Assembly (NCBI RefSeq): GCF_004785645.1
Contig: NZ_SRPE01000002.1
Span: 248,001-312,000, forward strand
Reading direction: 5' to 3'
DNA length: 64,000 nt
Source: Empedobacter tilapiae
Lineage (GTDB): Bacteria; Bacteroidota; Bacteroidia; Flavobacteriales; Weeksellaceae
Under the pieces are notes generated by a model. It searched no databases, was not told where the DNA came from, and worked only from the letters and a program-made list of their open reading frames with translations. A program made the position numbers and the translations under genes. The number at the start of each line of letters is the position of its first letter. Position 1 is the first letter of the stretch. Below, piece by piece: positions 53,755-63,113 of the stretch.

Positions 53755-56700
53755 ATGAAAAAGATTTTTTACTTTTTATTGTTGATGATTAGTGGAATTG
53801 TTTGTGGACAAAGACCTTTTATTAATCCATTAAGAGGAGGTTTTACTTTTGAGAATCAGACATTAGATTTCTATCCAAGTACCATAAATTTTACACCAGT
53901 AGTAACAGATGGATGTGGTTTTAATCCTACTCAAACGTATAAATATTTTTCTTTTGAAGCTAACTTTGATATGGTATTTGCATTTGATTTAAAAGCGAAA
54001 GTACCAGATTTTAAATTTTTAACATGGAAGTTACCAAAAGGAAAAGTTGCAGAAGATGTTTTTGTAGGTAATAGTACAACTATAAAAGCAATTAGGTCGG
54101 TAGAAGGAATGTTTAATATAAAAGGAATGAATGAAGGAGATGCTAATTCTTGTGAAACATATTCAACTTCGGGAGCCAATGGTTATGCAAAAGCATTTGA
54201 AGGATCAGAACTATTAAAGAAAGGAGAAATAGTCATAATAGCAGTTTATGGAGGAAGTACTACGGAACTGTTTGATATGAAAGTAAATGTGGCAGAAGAT
54301 AGAACAGTTACAACTTTTAATAATTTATGTTTTGGTCAATCCTACACAGCAAGTCAAATTTATAATGCTATACAAAATGATTCTGGTTATAATGATATAA
54401 AATTATATACAGATGATACATTTAGTACAGAGATTCCGATTGGGACTAGTATAAGTTCAGATACTAGAATTTATGCACAAGTAAGAGATGCTGCTGGAAA
54501 TTTAAAATTTATTTATACAATTCCGATTGTTTTTATTCCAGAACATCAATTTAATTTTAATTCAACAATTAATCAAATTTTTGAATGCTCATTGAATTAT
54601 ACATTAAATGAAAATACACTTTTAGGATTATTATTTCCAACAGGAACAGATACTTCAAAATACATAATAAAAACGGTGAATGGAGCTGTATTTTCAGAAG
54701 GCTCTCAAATCAATTTAACTACTGGAGAAAATAAAGATTTAAAAATTATAGTTTCATATACAGGGAGTTGTCCAATAGATTCTCATGAAAAAATAATAAA
54801 AATACAACAAGGAACACCAGTAATAAGACAAATTAAAGACGATGTTACATGTGATTTAACTTATAAAATTAGCTTTGATTATATTTATTCAGAATTATCG
54901 AAATTAGGAATTGATAAAGCCCAATATGATTTAATTGTAACCTTAGGCGGTTTACCGATTTTTAATGGACAAGCAACTCCAATTACTACAACTTTAGATT
55001 ATAAAGTAAAAGTGAAATCTAAAATTGCGGGTTGTGAAAGCAATGAAGTTAATTTCGTAGTTACTAAAACTCAACCTGCGGATATTATAGATGCTTCGAT
55101 TAATGGAATTTGTTTATCAGATTTTACTCAAACAGATGTAGATAATGCAATTAATATCATTCAAAAAGGAAATTCGTTTCATTTAAGATTTTATCAAGCA
55201 GATGGAATTACTGAAATTGTTGAATCTAATTTATTCAACTATATAAAAACAGCTAAAAATGGAAAAATCATCGTAAAAGCGTTGGCTGTTGATAATGGAA
55301 ATACAATTTGTGATACGGAAGTTGAATTAAATTTTGCTTTAGACGAGTCGGATATTGCTCTACCTACAACAATTCCAGTTTTTGAAAAAAAATGTATGGA
55401 AGCAGCTTCGGTTACAAGATTTGAAGTTTCTGAAATCGAGAAGTATTTAGAAGATAATGTTTATCATCAAGATTTAGAGTTTAGAAATTTTGATTTAGCA
55501 GGTTATTCACTTAATGAAAATTCTGAATTAGAAATAGCATATGATTTAAGAAAAGCTGGTGAATGTTGGACTTCTTCGAAAATAATAATTAAAACGATTA
55601 ATAAACCAAATGTAATAGATATTACACAAGAATTAATGGCAGATTGTGATGATAAAATTACAATTGATACACAAGTTTTAAGTGATTTGTTTGGTGCAAA
55701 TTCTATTGTTGATTATCATTATGAAATTTTACATAATAATTCAACGCCATTAACTTTTGATGCAAGTGGAAAAGCAAGTGTAAAAGTTCTTTTCAAAAAT
55801 AAGTTAGACAATTTGTGTTTTGTAGAAAAAGATATTATTATCAATAAAAAACAAGATTTAGTTGTTGATACTGATGCTTTAGAAACGTATACAAAAGACC
55901 ATTCTATTATTTATTGTGAAGGCGCTGATGAAAATGCAAAGAATCAAATTCAAACTATTTTAGATTATATTAAAACGAATTATTCTTTAACAAGTTCTAA
56001 AACAAAAGATCAAATTTTTGATCAATTTAATTCTAATAATACTGAAGTTACAATTGATTTTGAAGATCCTAATTTTTGTGGTATTGTCTCGATAAAATTC
56101 TTTTATCAAAAAAATACTTTACCAGATTTTAATATTCCATCTTCATCTGAAATCTGTTCAGATACAAAATATATTTTAGATTTTGAGGAATTAGCAAAAG
56201 AGAAAGGATTAGATGTGAATGAGTATACTTTTGTAGTAAATGGATTTGATAAAACTCAAATTTCAATTTATAAATATGAATTAGGAGTAGGAGATTATAC
56301 GATAACAATTAGTAATAAAGATTCAGGTTGTCCTAAAGAATTTACTTTGAAATTGTTAAACTCAGAAATTCCAATAATTAATAAAATTACTATTAATGAA
56401 AAGAGCATTATTGTTTCAGCTAAAGGAAATGGGAAATTAGAATATGCATTGTTTGATTCTACAGGAAAAGTAATTGTAGAATGGCAAACGAATAACGAAT
56501 TAATGATTCCAGATAATATCAGAGATAATGATTTTACAGTAAAAGTAAGATTAAAAAATTGTGGAGTTTCGGAACGTAAAAATGTAATTTATCTTTCGTT
56601 ACCTAATGTTGTAACGCCAAATAGTGATGGTTTTAATGATGTTTGGCAACCAATGACAAAAGATGGGAAAGTCAGTGATACATCAAATTCGTATAAATTG

Positions 56701-56892
56701 ATTATTTTTGACCGCTTTGGAAAACAAATTTTATCACAAGAAGGAATAGGTATTATAAAATGGGACGGAACGCTTAATGGGAAACCTGTTGCGGATGGAA
56801 CTTATTGGTATATGTTAGAGTTTTCAAAACAATCAGATGATATGCAAGTTTTATATTCTGGAAGCATTTTACTTAAACGTAAAATCAAATAA
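53755..56892 (+). CDS. Large secreted protein with T9SS type B (gliding-type) C-terminal domain
   Basis: A 1045-residue protein starting with a signal peptide (MKKIFYFLLLMISGIVCGQ); the ATG at 53755 is used because the TTG at 53722 would hide it. The middle is a series of beta domains of Ig- or SprB-repeat kind rich in Asn, Asp, Ile and paired cysteines. Residues from about 960 (LPNVVTPNSDGFNDVWQP, YKLIIFDRFGKQIL, WDGTLNGKPVADGTYWYMLEF) are the gliding-motility-associated type B sorting domain. It is probably an exported adhesin or extracellular structural protein. The PorP/SprF gene follows after 16 bases, as usual. Confidence 0.92.
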   Translation: MKKIFYFLLLMISGIVCGQRPFINPLRGGFTFENQTLDFYPSTINFTPVVTDGCGFNPTQTYKYFSFEANFDMVFAFDLKAKVPDFKFLTWKLPKGKVAEDVFVGNSTTIKAIRSVEGMFNIKGMNEGDANSCETYSTSGANGYAKAFEGSELLKKGEIVIIAVYGGSTTELFDMKVNVAEDRTVTTFNNLCFGQSYTASQIYNAIQNDSGYNDIKLYTDDTFSTEIPIGTSISSDTRIYAQVRDAAGNLKFIYTIPIVFIPEHQFNFNSTINQIFECSLNYTLNENTLLGLLFPTGTDTSKYIIKTVNGAVFSEGSQINLTTGENKDLKIIVSYTGSCPIDSHEKIIKIQQGTPVIRQIKDDVTCDLTYKISFDYIYSELSKLGIDKAQYDLIVTLGGLPIFNGQATPITTTLDYKVKVKSKIAGCESNEVNFVVTKTQPADIIDASINGICLSDFTQTDVDNAINIIQKGNSFHLRFYQADGITEIVESNLFNYIKTAKNGKIIVKALAVDNGNTICDTEVELNFALDESDIALPTTIPVFEKKCMEAASVTRFEVSEIEKYLEDNVYHQDLEFRNFDLAGYSLNENSELEIAYDLRKAGECWTSSKIIIKTINKPNVIDITQELMADCDDKITIDTQVLSDLFGANSIVDYHYEILHNNSTPLTFDASGKASVKVLFKNKLDNLCFVEKDIIINKKQDLVVDTDALETYTKDHSIIYCEGADENAKNQIQTILDYIKTNYSLTSSKTKDQIFDQFNSNNTEVTIDFEDPNFCGIVSIKFFYQKNTLPDFNIPSSSEICSDTKYILDFEELAKEKGLDVNEYTFVVNGFDKTQISIYKYELGVGDYTITISNKDSGCPKEFTLKLLNSEIPIINKITINEKSIIVSAKGNGKLEYALFDSTGKVIVEWQTNNELMIPDNIRDNDFTVKVRLKNCGVSERKNVIYLSLPNVVTPNSDGFNDVWQPMTKDGKVSDTSNSYKLIIFDRFGKQILSQEGIGIIKWDGTLNGKPVADGTYWYMLEFSKQSDDMQVLYSGSILLKRKIK

Positions 56893-56908
56893 TTGATTAA
56901 ACACATTT

Positions 56909-57868
56909 ATGAAGAAATTATCACTAATTATATTCGCTTTATTTTCAATTACAAAAGTAGAGGCACAGCAAGGATTACCATTTTACAATCATTACTTAGT
57001 AAGTGATAGAATGTTAATTAATCCATCTTATGCTGGACAAGATCCTAATGTGATTTCTATAACAGGAACACATCGCAATCAGTGGGACGATTTGCCTGAA
57101 AGTCCAAGTACACAAACAGTAAGTGCTCATGGAATTATTGTAGATCGTTTGGCTTTAGGAATGCAATTTTTTAATGATAGAAATGGTGCTGTTAAAATGA
57201 CTGGTTTCGGGATTAACGCGGCATATCATATTCCGATTGATGATAGAAGTTATGATGGAGACGAAATAAATGTCTTTTCTTTTGGAGTTGGAGCTTCTAA
57301 CGTTTCTCAGCGTTTTGATTATTCTAAAATTATTGCAGAAGATCCAAATGACCCTGCTTTACAAGAAGATAAATATTCTACTTATTTTGCGAATTTAGGA
57401 TTGTCTTTCAAATATGCAGGTTTTTTTGGAGGAGTTTCTGTTTTGGATATTCCATTAAGTCAAAATATATATTATGTTAATAATATAGAACCTTTGCCAA
57501 CATGGTATTATTTCAATGTTGGATATAAATGGAATGTTGCAGAAGGGATTGCTTTAGAGCCTTCTTTGGTATATAATTTAAATTCAAATTCTGAGCGTCA
57601 TTTGGATATCAATTTAATGTCGCATATTGGTTTTGGAGACAATAATCAAGGTGTGGACATTGGAATAGGATATAAGCAAGGTATGGATTCCAAAAATAGC
57701 AATCCGTTATTTATTTCGCCAATTCTAAAGTTTAAAGTTGGTTCTTTAAAAGCTGGAATCTCCTATGATATTGGCTTGTCAGATTATCAAGTTGATGGTC
57801 GAAAAAATGGAATGTTATTTAGTTTAGGTTTCGATTTACAAAACCCTTGGGGAGCAAGGTTTTATTAA
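56909..57868 (+). CDS. PorP/SprF-family T9SS outer-membrane protein
   Basis: The 319-residue protein has a signal peptide (MKKLSLIIFALFSITKVEAQ) and the PorP/SprF barrel: GLPFYNHYLVSDRMLINPSYAGQ right after the signal, then strands ending in the aromatic C-terminus GFDLQNPWGARFY. SprF-type proteins help export of specific type B cargo and hold it on the outer membrane. Its position directly downstream of the large type B protein marks that protein as the likely partner. Confidence 0.93.
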   Translation: MKKLSLIIFALFSITKVEAQQGLPFYNHYLVSDRMLINPSYAGQDPNVISITGTHRNQWDDLPESPSTQTVSAHGIIVDRLALGMQFFNDRNGAVKMTGFGINAAYHIPIDDRSYDGDEINVFSFGVGASNVSQRFDYSKIIAEDPNDPALQEDKYSTYFANLGLSFKYAGFFGGVSVLDIPLSQNIYYVNNIEPLPTWYYFNVGYKWNVAEGIALEPSLVYNLNSNSERHLDINLMSHIGFGDNNQGVDIGIGYKQGMDSKNSNPLFISPILKFKVGSLKAGISYDIGLSDYQVDGRKNGMLFSLGFDLQNPWGARFY

Positions 57869-57879
57869 TATTATGAATA

Positions 57880-58469
57880 ATGAATAAAATTTTATTTTTA
57901 TTTTTCTTACCTTACCTATTATTTCATTTGGACAATTATCTTCGAAGAATCAAAGATTAATTAGACCTTTATTAATTGAAGAGAATGCGGAATCTTCTCA
58001 TGTAGGGATAGGAGGAAGTAAAAGCAAAGTCTATCAAAAATTTGAGAACATCAAAAATCAATTATCGAATGATGATTTGTTTTATTTAGCAAAAAATTCT
58101 AATGATGTTTTAAGAATTTATTCAAGTAAAGAATTTGTTTACCGAGATGATATTCGAATTGTAGAATTATATCAACATTATAAAGATTATCCGATGGTAG
58201 TGTCTTACACTTTAGGATGCGTAACAATGCCTAATGATTTGGCACAATTAATTTTTGATACTTTTGAAAATATTGTAGAAATAGATAAAAGAGCAACAGA
58301 ATTATTAAGTGAAGTTGATACAACTAAAATAAATAAAGGAAGTCCAATGGAAGATTGGTTGATTAAACAACAAGAAATAAAAAAGTTGTTTAATGGAAAT
58401 TTTAATTCAAATTTCGAAAAGATTAAAAAGATAAAAGAAAATCATAAAGATTTCCCCGTTAAAAAGTAA
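57880..58469 (+). pseudogene. Third gene of the T9SS cluster, signal peptide broken by a one-base slip
   Basis: The body of this gene (58077 onward, YLAKNSNDVLRIYSSKEFVYRDD) is open back to about 57888 but has no usable start except a TTG inside it. The ATG at 57880 reads MNKILFLFFL in another frame and then hits a stop. If the run of five T at 57901-57905 had one more T, the reading becomes MNKILFLFFLTLPIISFGQ, an ideal signal peptide, leading straight into the body for a protein of about 197 residues. It is Lys/Ile-rich, with no recognised domain. It is probably part of the same operon as the SprF-type gene. Real mutation or sequencing error cannot be told apart here. Confidence 0.78.
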
Positions 58470-58472
58470 AAA

Positions 58473-58497
58473 AAAACCTTCCAATTCGGAAGGTTTT
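58473..58497. terminator. Bidirectional terminator
   Basis: Perfect 10-bp stem AAAACCTTCC/GGAAGGTTTT with a 5-base loop between convergent genes. Confidence 0.85.
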
Positions 58498-58502
58498 CTG
58501 TT

Positions 58503-59444
58503 TTATTGTAAGGGTTGTTCTAAATTATTAATCTGAACTTCACGTTTATAAATATAATAAGGTTGAAGACTTTCGCGCGTTACAATTTTTTGTCCACGTT
58601 GCGAACCTGCAAACCTCGTAAAACCAGCTCCAATTCCAAAACCAACTTCGTTTTTCAAAATATAAATTTGACGATAAAAAGGATAAACACCATATTTCAA
58701 ATTCGGGATAGTTGGCAAAGCCAAGTTTCCTTTATCATCTGCAATAGATAATATTTTTACCTTTTTAAGATATTCCTCAACTTTCGGATTTCCTTTATCA
58801 CTTAAAATATTCAATCCAATAATTCCGATTGCAGTTTTATCTTTTTGTACAAAATCAATCACTTTTTCTGCATCGCCCATAGCTGTTACTTTTGCGCCAT
58901 TTTCTACAGATAATTTTAATTTATCATTTATTGTATTGTAATTGGCAGAGTTTGGATGATCGTAAACAAATGTTATTTTCGGATCATTTTTATACAAATT
59001 ATCCTTAATATCATTCATCGAGATAGAGTTGATTGAATTATCAACAGAGGTAATAAAAACTGTTGCGTCTAATGCAATTACAGAAGAAATATATTTTGTT
59101 GTTGTTTTATTGAATAAATGTTGTTGTTGAGCTTTTGTTAAAGGCTTACTTACCATCAAAATAGGAATCTTCCCTTCATAAAAATCTTTGATAGCTTTTT
59201 CTTCAATCTCTTCGTTAATCGTAATTTTTACATCTGGATAATCAACCATATACATATTTGCTAACGATTGCGCCAAATTCTTAAAGCTTGGATCTACCGT
59301 CATTGCCAAATCTCCGTATTCGTGTAAAGCGCGTTTTACAGCAGTTTTTTGTTCAGCTTTTGTCTGTTTTTCTTTGTCTTTACAACTAAAAGTGGAAAAA
59401 ATAAGAAAGGCCGAAAGTGAAAGTAAACTAATTTTTTTGATCAT
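58503..59444 (-). CDS. PstS-like substrate-binding lipoprotein
   Basis: The 313-residue protein begins with a lipoprotein signal (MIKKISLLSLSAFLIFSTFSC, Cys21). The mature part is the PstS-like periplasmic binding fold (HEYGDLAMTVDPSFKNLAQSL, KPLTKAQQQHLF, KTAIGIIGLNILSD and GAGFTRFAGSQRGQKIV). PstS-type proteins bind phosphate for an ABC importer, but no pstABC genes are near; in Bacteroidetes such orphans often follow TonB/ExbBD genes. The start overlaps the tiny membrane protein by 17 bases. Ligand unknown. Confidence 0.85.
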   Translation of the reverse strand: MIKKISLLSLSAFLIFSTFSCKDKEKQTKAEQKTAVKRALHEYGDLAMTVDPSFKNLAQSLANMYMVDYPDVKITINEEIEEKAIKDFYEGKIPILMVSKPLTKAQQQHLFNKTTTKYISSVIALDATVFITSVDNSINSISMNDIKDNLYKNDPKITFVYDHPNSANYNTINDKLKLSVENGAKVTAMGDAEKVIDFVQKDKTAIGIIGLNILSDKGNPKVEEYLKKVKILSIADDKGNLALPTIPNLKYGVYPFYRQIYILKNEVGFGIGAGFTRFAGSQRGQKIVTRESLQPYYIYKREVQINNLEQPLQ

Positions 59445-59622
59445 TTTTATAAGATTTTATACCGCGATAAACACGAAAAGCGCCATAAACAATAAATAAA
59501 ATACCCAATAACATCGCTTTTATTTCATCTAATTTGATGATGAAAAACTGATATTTCCAAGTAAAAATTCCGATCAAAAAATAACCGAAACCAATCAATC
59601 CGTAAACAATATTCTTATTCAT
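59428..59622 (-). CDS. Tiny two-helix membrane protein
   Basis: A 64-residue protein with two membrane helices (VYGLIGFGYFLIGIFTWKY and IKAMLLGILFIVYGAFRVYRGI) and a basic C-terminus. The ATG at 59622 is used; the TTG at 59631 is three codons upstream. It overlaps the PstS-like gene by 17 bases, so it is co-translated with it. Such short proteins commonly separate TonB and the binding protein in this phylum. Function unknown. Confidence 0.7.
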   Translation of the reverse strand: MNKNIVYGLIGFGYFLIGIFTWKYQFFIIKLDEIKAMLLGILFIVYGAFRVYRGIKSYKNDQKN

Positions 59623-59743
59623 AATTCGCAACGAAGTTACAATTTTATTGTGTTAAGATTGACTTAAAACTTAAATTTTATACGACAAATATGTGTTTTT
59701 AGTAACTATTTTTGAATGGATATTCAATTCTTTAAATAATTAA

Positions 59744-59781
59744 GAAACCATCACACTCAAAAAAATGAATGCAATGGTTTC
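59744..59781 (-). terminator. Weak terminator-like hairpin after tonB
   Basis: GAAACCAT pairs with ATGGTTTC on the minus strand around a 22-base loop and is followed by a short T-rich stretch. It lies 26 bases after the tonB stop. The stem is short, so this is uncertain. Confidence 0.4.
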
Positions 59782-59806
59782 AGAAAGAAAAGTATTATTA
59801 ATTATT

Positions 59807-60751
59807 TTATTCTGTTGTTTGGAATTTTACTGGAATTGAGAAAATTAAATTTGCATCCGAACCATCTTCTAATTTTGCAGGTGTTATTTTTTTACCTTTT
59901 CTTAGAATTTGTTTATTGATTCGCTCCAATGCAGATTTAGCTTCTTTCCCTAAATCTTGATTACTTCCGCTTAACGGTTTTACTTGTGAGATTTCTCCAT
60001 TTTTGTTTACGATAAATTGCATTTTTGCAACGGCTGAATTTAAATTGTTACGAGAAGCATTTTCGGCAAAATCACTTAATTCACTTCCTAATTCTTTCGA
60101 GATTTTATCACTCATACATTTTGTCAATGCAGCGTTTCCTTTTTTGCTTTCGCTTTCACAGCCAGGATAAATTGCCATTACGGCAGCATTCTTTGCTGTA
60201 ATTGTAGCATTTGTATTGATAACAGGTTTTACTTCTTTTGGTCCTTCTGGAATATCCGTGTTTGGACCACCAGCTTTATTTCCTGTATCACTTACTTCGC
60301 CACCACCAACTTGTCCATTCGATTTATCACCATCTCTATCAAAAGTGCCTAAATCTTTTCCTTTCAGTTCGTCAACAGATTTTATAGTTTCTTCAATTTT
60401 CGGACTTTCTGTTGGAGTTGGAATAATATGTTTCGCCTGATCTGTTTTCAATTGAATTGTTTTTTCTTCCATCGGTGGATCTTCTTTTGGAGGAGTTACT
60501 TCTTCGACTTTTTTATCAGGAGGAGTTACATCATCTAAAATAACAATTACACCATCACCTTTTTTTGTTATTTCATTATTCATTGTTCTATTATTTGCAT
60601 AAATAGTTCCACCAGTAATTAATGCAACAATACCAATCCCTACAAAAAGAGATTTCATCAAATCTTGGCTTGCAACTTGTCTTAGTTGATAAGCACCATA
60701 TTCTTTGTTTCGATTTTCGAAAAGAATGTCTAAAAAAGCTTTGTTACTCAT
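59807..60751 (-). CDS. tonB: TonB-family energy transducer
   Basis: The 314-residue protein starts at the ATG at 60751 (MSNKAFLDILFENRNKEYGAYQLR, the usual Bacteroidetes TonB start); the frame extends upstream to 60808 without family similarity. One membrane helix (SLFVGIGIVALITGGTIYA) is at about 31-50, then a Pro/Lys/Glu-rich spacer with TPPDKKVEEVTPPKEDPPMEE. The C-terminal TonB domain is at about 210-314 with VAKMQFIVNKNGEISQVKPL and FSIPVKF. It passes proton-motive energy to outer-membrane receptors. ExbB/ExbD genes are not in the window. Confidence 0.9.
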   Translation of the reverse strand: MSNKAFLDILFENRNKEYGAYQLRQVASQDLMKSLFVGIGIVALITGGTIYANNRTMNNEITKKGDGVIVILDDVTPPDKKVEEVTPPKEDPPMEEKTIQLKTDQAKHIIPTPTESPKIEETIKSVDELKGKDLGTFDRDGDKSNGQVGGGEVSDTGNKAGGPNTDIPEGPKEVKPVINTNATITAKNAAVMAIYPGCESESKKGNAALTKCMSDKISKELGSELSDFAENASRNNLNSAVAKMQFIVNKNGEISQVKPLSGSNQDLGKEAKSALERINKQILRKGKKITPAKLEDGSDANLIFSIPVKFQTTE

Positions 60752-60872
60752 ATCAATATAATTTAAGGTTAATGAATCTTTTTTCTTTATAGATTCATCT
60801 TTTTGCAAAAAGGTTGGTTGAGGTTTGAAAAATTTTCGAAAAAAGTTTAATTTTATTGAAAAGTAGATTTTT

Positions 60873-61535
60873 ATGCAGCTACAAATTGATAAAAAATGTA
60901 ATCAGAATTGGGACGAAATGAAGGATTCAGATTCGCAACAAAAGTTTTGTGATGTTTGTTCGAAATGTGTTCACGATTTGGATCATTATTCATTCAAAGA
61001 ATTAAAAATTTTTCTGAATGATAATCCTACTGCTTGTGTAAAAATTAAAACTAGAAATTTAGAACAGTTTAATTCATACGAAGCTTCAAAATCTATTTCT
61101 AATCAATCCAAAAGATGGTTACAGCTTTCATCTTTAGTGGGATTTTTAAGCTTTTCAACTATCACAAAAGCACAAACTGAGAATGATTCGATTATTGTAC
61201 AAGGGATTATTAATGATAATAATAATTTTCCAGTTGCTGATGCTGAGGTTAATTTAAAGAATTCTAATAAAATAGTTTATACAGACGAAAACGGAAAATT
61301 TGAGTTAAAAGCTTTAAAAAATCAATCTTATTATGAGATTGAATATTCTTATTTAGGAAGTGAAAAACAATTGTTTGTGATAGAAGACACTACTGTTTGT
61401 AAGATTATTATTAATGAAAAAGAAATGAATAATATAGAATTAGGAGGTCCAATTATTTTTAGAAAGAGGACTATTGTTGGTAAAACATTAAGAAAAATCT
61501 CTTGGCCATTTCGACAAATAGGGAAGCTTTTTTAG
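60873..61535 (+). CDS. Membrane protein with N-terminal Cys/His cluster and CarboxypepD regulatory-like domain
   Basis: The 220-residue protein starts with CNQNWDEM and FCDVCSKCVHDL: Cys9, Cys26, Cys29, Cys32 and His34 form a likely zinc-binding knuckle of the kind seen at the start of many Bacteroidetes membrane proteins. A hydrophobic helix (WLQLSSLVGFLSFSTIT) is at about 82-98, and residues about 106-190 are a carboxypeptidase regulatory-like beta domain (VQGIINDNNNFPVADAEVNLKN, YTDENGKFELKAL) facing the periplasm. Function unknown. It is divergent from tonB with a 121-base shared upstream region. Confidence 0.75.
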   Translation: MQLQIDKKCNQNWDEMKDSDSQQKFCDVCSKCVHDLDHYSFKELKIFLNDNPTACVKIKTRNLEQFNSYEASKSISNQSKRWLQLSSLVGFLSFSTITKAQTENDSIIVQGIINDNNNFPVADAEVNLKNSNKIVYTDENGKFELKALKNQSYYEIEYSYLGSEKQLFVIEDTTVCKIIINEKEMNNIELGGPIIFRKRTIVGKTLRKISWPFRQIGKLF

Positions 61536-61594
61536 TTGATCCATATGTTTTTCGTCATTCTTGTCAATTAATTCAAATAAACTTCTCATTACAA

Positions 61595-61626
61595 TTGGTG
61601 CATTTCGTTGATTAAGTTTATCTTTG
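61595..61626 (+). promoter_or_regulatory. Putative promoter of trpS
   Basis: TTG at 61595-61597 and TATCTTTG at 61619-61626, 21 bases apart, match the Bacteroidetes -33/-7 arrangement 20 bases before the trpS ATG. Confidence 0.6.
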
Positions 61627-61646
61627 CTTCTTAAATTTTTAAACAA

Positions 61647-62621
61647 ATGCCAAGAATACTTACAGGAGTTCAAGCTACTGGAACTCCGCACTTAGGAAAT
61701 ATTTTAGGAGCAATTTCTCCCGCAATCGAATTAACGGAGAAAGAAGGAAATGACTCTTTCATTTTTATTGCTGATTTACACGCTTTAACGCAAATTAAAG
61801 ATGCAGAAGTGTTAAAACAAAATACGTACGAAGTGGCTGCAACTTGGCTGGCATTAGGTTTAAATCCTTCGAAAGTAGTTTTTTACCGTCAATCTGATGT
61901 GACTGAAACAACAGAATTAACATGGTATTTATTGAACTTCTTTCCATTTCAACGTCTTACTTTAGCACATTCTTTCAAGGATAAAGCAGATTATTTAGCA
62001 GATGTAAATGCAGGATTATTTACGTATCCAATTTTGATGGCTGCTGATATTTTATTGTATGATGCTGAAGTTGTACCTGTTGGCAAAGATCAATTGCAAC
62101 ATTTGGAAATCACACGTAGTGTAGCAGAAAAATTCAATCACCAAATGGGAGAAACATTTGTTTTACCGCAAGCTGCAATCGACGAAAATATTATGTTGAT
62201 TCCTGGATCTGATGGTCATAAAATGTCTAAGTCAAGAAATAATTTCATCAATATTTTCTTACCAGAAAAACAATTACGCAAGCAAGTAATGTCAATTGAA
62301 ACGGATTCAACGCCATTAGAAGATCCCAAAAATCCAGATACAGACAATGTTTTTGCATTATACAAATTATTGGCAACACCAGAACAAATAGAGGAAATGC
62401 GTCAAAATTATTTGAATGGAGGTTACGGATATGGTCATGCAAAACAGGCTTTATTCGAATTGATTTTAGAGAAATATGCAGATGCAAGAACTCGTTTTGA
62501 TGAATTGATGAATGATAAAGCAACATTAGATGCTTTTTTAGAAAACGGAGCGTTAAAAGCAAGAGAGGTAGCTCAAAAAGTATTGAAAAGAACAAGAGTT
62601 AAGTTAGGATTAAAAGCCTAA
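61647..62621 (+). CDS. trpS: Tryptophanyl-tRNA synthetase
   Basis: This 324-residue class I synthetase charges tRNA-Trp. The HIGH-type motif is TPHLGNIL at residues 13-20 and the KMSKS loop is KMSKSRN at 192-198. The core ADILLYDAEVVPVGKDQLQHLEITR is typical of bacterial TrpS. Length agrees with the family (about 325-340). It stands alone with a clear promoter. Confidence 0.96.
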   Translation: MPRILTGVQATGTPHLGNILGAISPAIELTEKEGNDSFIFIADLHALTQIKDAEVLKQNTYEVAATWLALGLNPSKVVFYRQSDVTETTELTWYLLNFFPFQRLTLAHSFKDKADYLADVNAGLFTYPILMAADILLYDAEVVPVGKDQLQHLEITRSVAEKFNHQMGETFVLPQAAIDENIMLIPGSDGHKMSKSRNNFINIFLPEKQLRKQVMSIETDSTPLEDPKNPDTDNVFALYKLLATPEQIEEMRQNYLNGGYGYGHAKQALFELILEKYADARTRFDELMNDKATLDAFLENGALKAREVAQKVLKRTRVKLGLKA

Positions 62622-62734
62622 AAATATACTTGTTTAAGTTTTATACGGGAAGTTATCTTTTTTCAAGAAGATATAAAAAGGTTATTATAAATATTAAAAC
62701 TTAAGTGATTGTTAATATTTATATCGTTCGTTAT

Positions 62735-62762
62735 TTGAAGTCATTTTAAATAAGTATCTTTG
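62735..62762 (+). promoter_or_regulatory. Promoter of the iscA-suf block
   Basis: TTG at 62735-62737 and TATCTTTG at 62755-62762 are 17 bases apart, the best -33/-7 match in the window, 20 bases before the ATG at 62783. Confidence 0.65.
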
Positions 62763-62782
62763 CAATATAAAATTAGAATCAA

Positions 62783-63112
62783 ATGATTAAGGTTTCAGAA
62801 TCAGCAAAAAATAAAATAATTTCACTTTTACAAGAAGAAGGAACTTCTATAGAAGAATCTTTTGTACGTGTAGGAGTAACAAGTGGAGGATGTTCAGGTT
62901 TAAACTATAATTTAGAGTTTACAAAAGAACAAAGTGCAGATGACAAATTATTCGATGACAATAATGTAAGAATTTTGGTTGACAAAAAATCATTCTTATA
63001 TCTTGTTGGAATGACGTTAGAATATTCTGGAGGATTGAATGGAAAAGGTTTTGTATTCAATAATCCAAATGCATCTCGCACGTGTGGTTGTGGAGAAAGT
63101 TTTGCAGTTTAA
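62783..63112 (+). CDS. HesB/IscA/SufA-type iron-sulfur assembly protein
   Basis: The 109-residue A-type carrier has the three conserved cysteines, Cys37 in TSGGCSGLNY and Cys101 and Cys103 in TCGCGESF. It holds iron or a 2Fe-2S/4Fe-4S cluster and passes it to other proteins in the cytoplasm. It leads a unit in which the next gene starts one base after its stop and the SufB start follows that, so it is most likely the SufA-like carrier of this suf operon. Confidence 0.93.
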   Translation: MIKVSESAKNKIISLLQEEGTSIEESFVRVGVTSGGCSGLNYNLEFTKEQSADDKLFDDNNVRILVDKKSFLYLVGMTLEYSGGLNGKGFVFNNPNASRTCGCGESFAV

Positions 63113-63113
63113 G

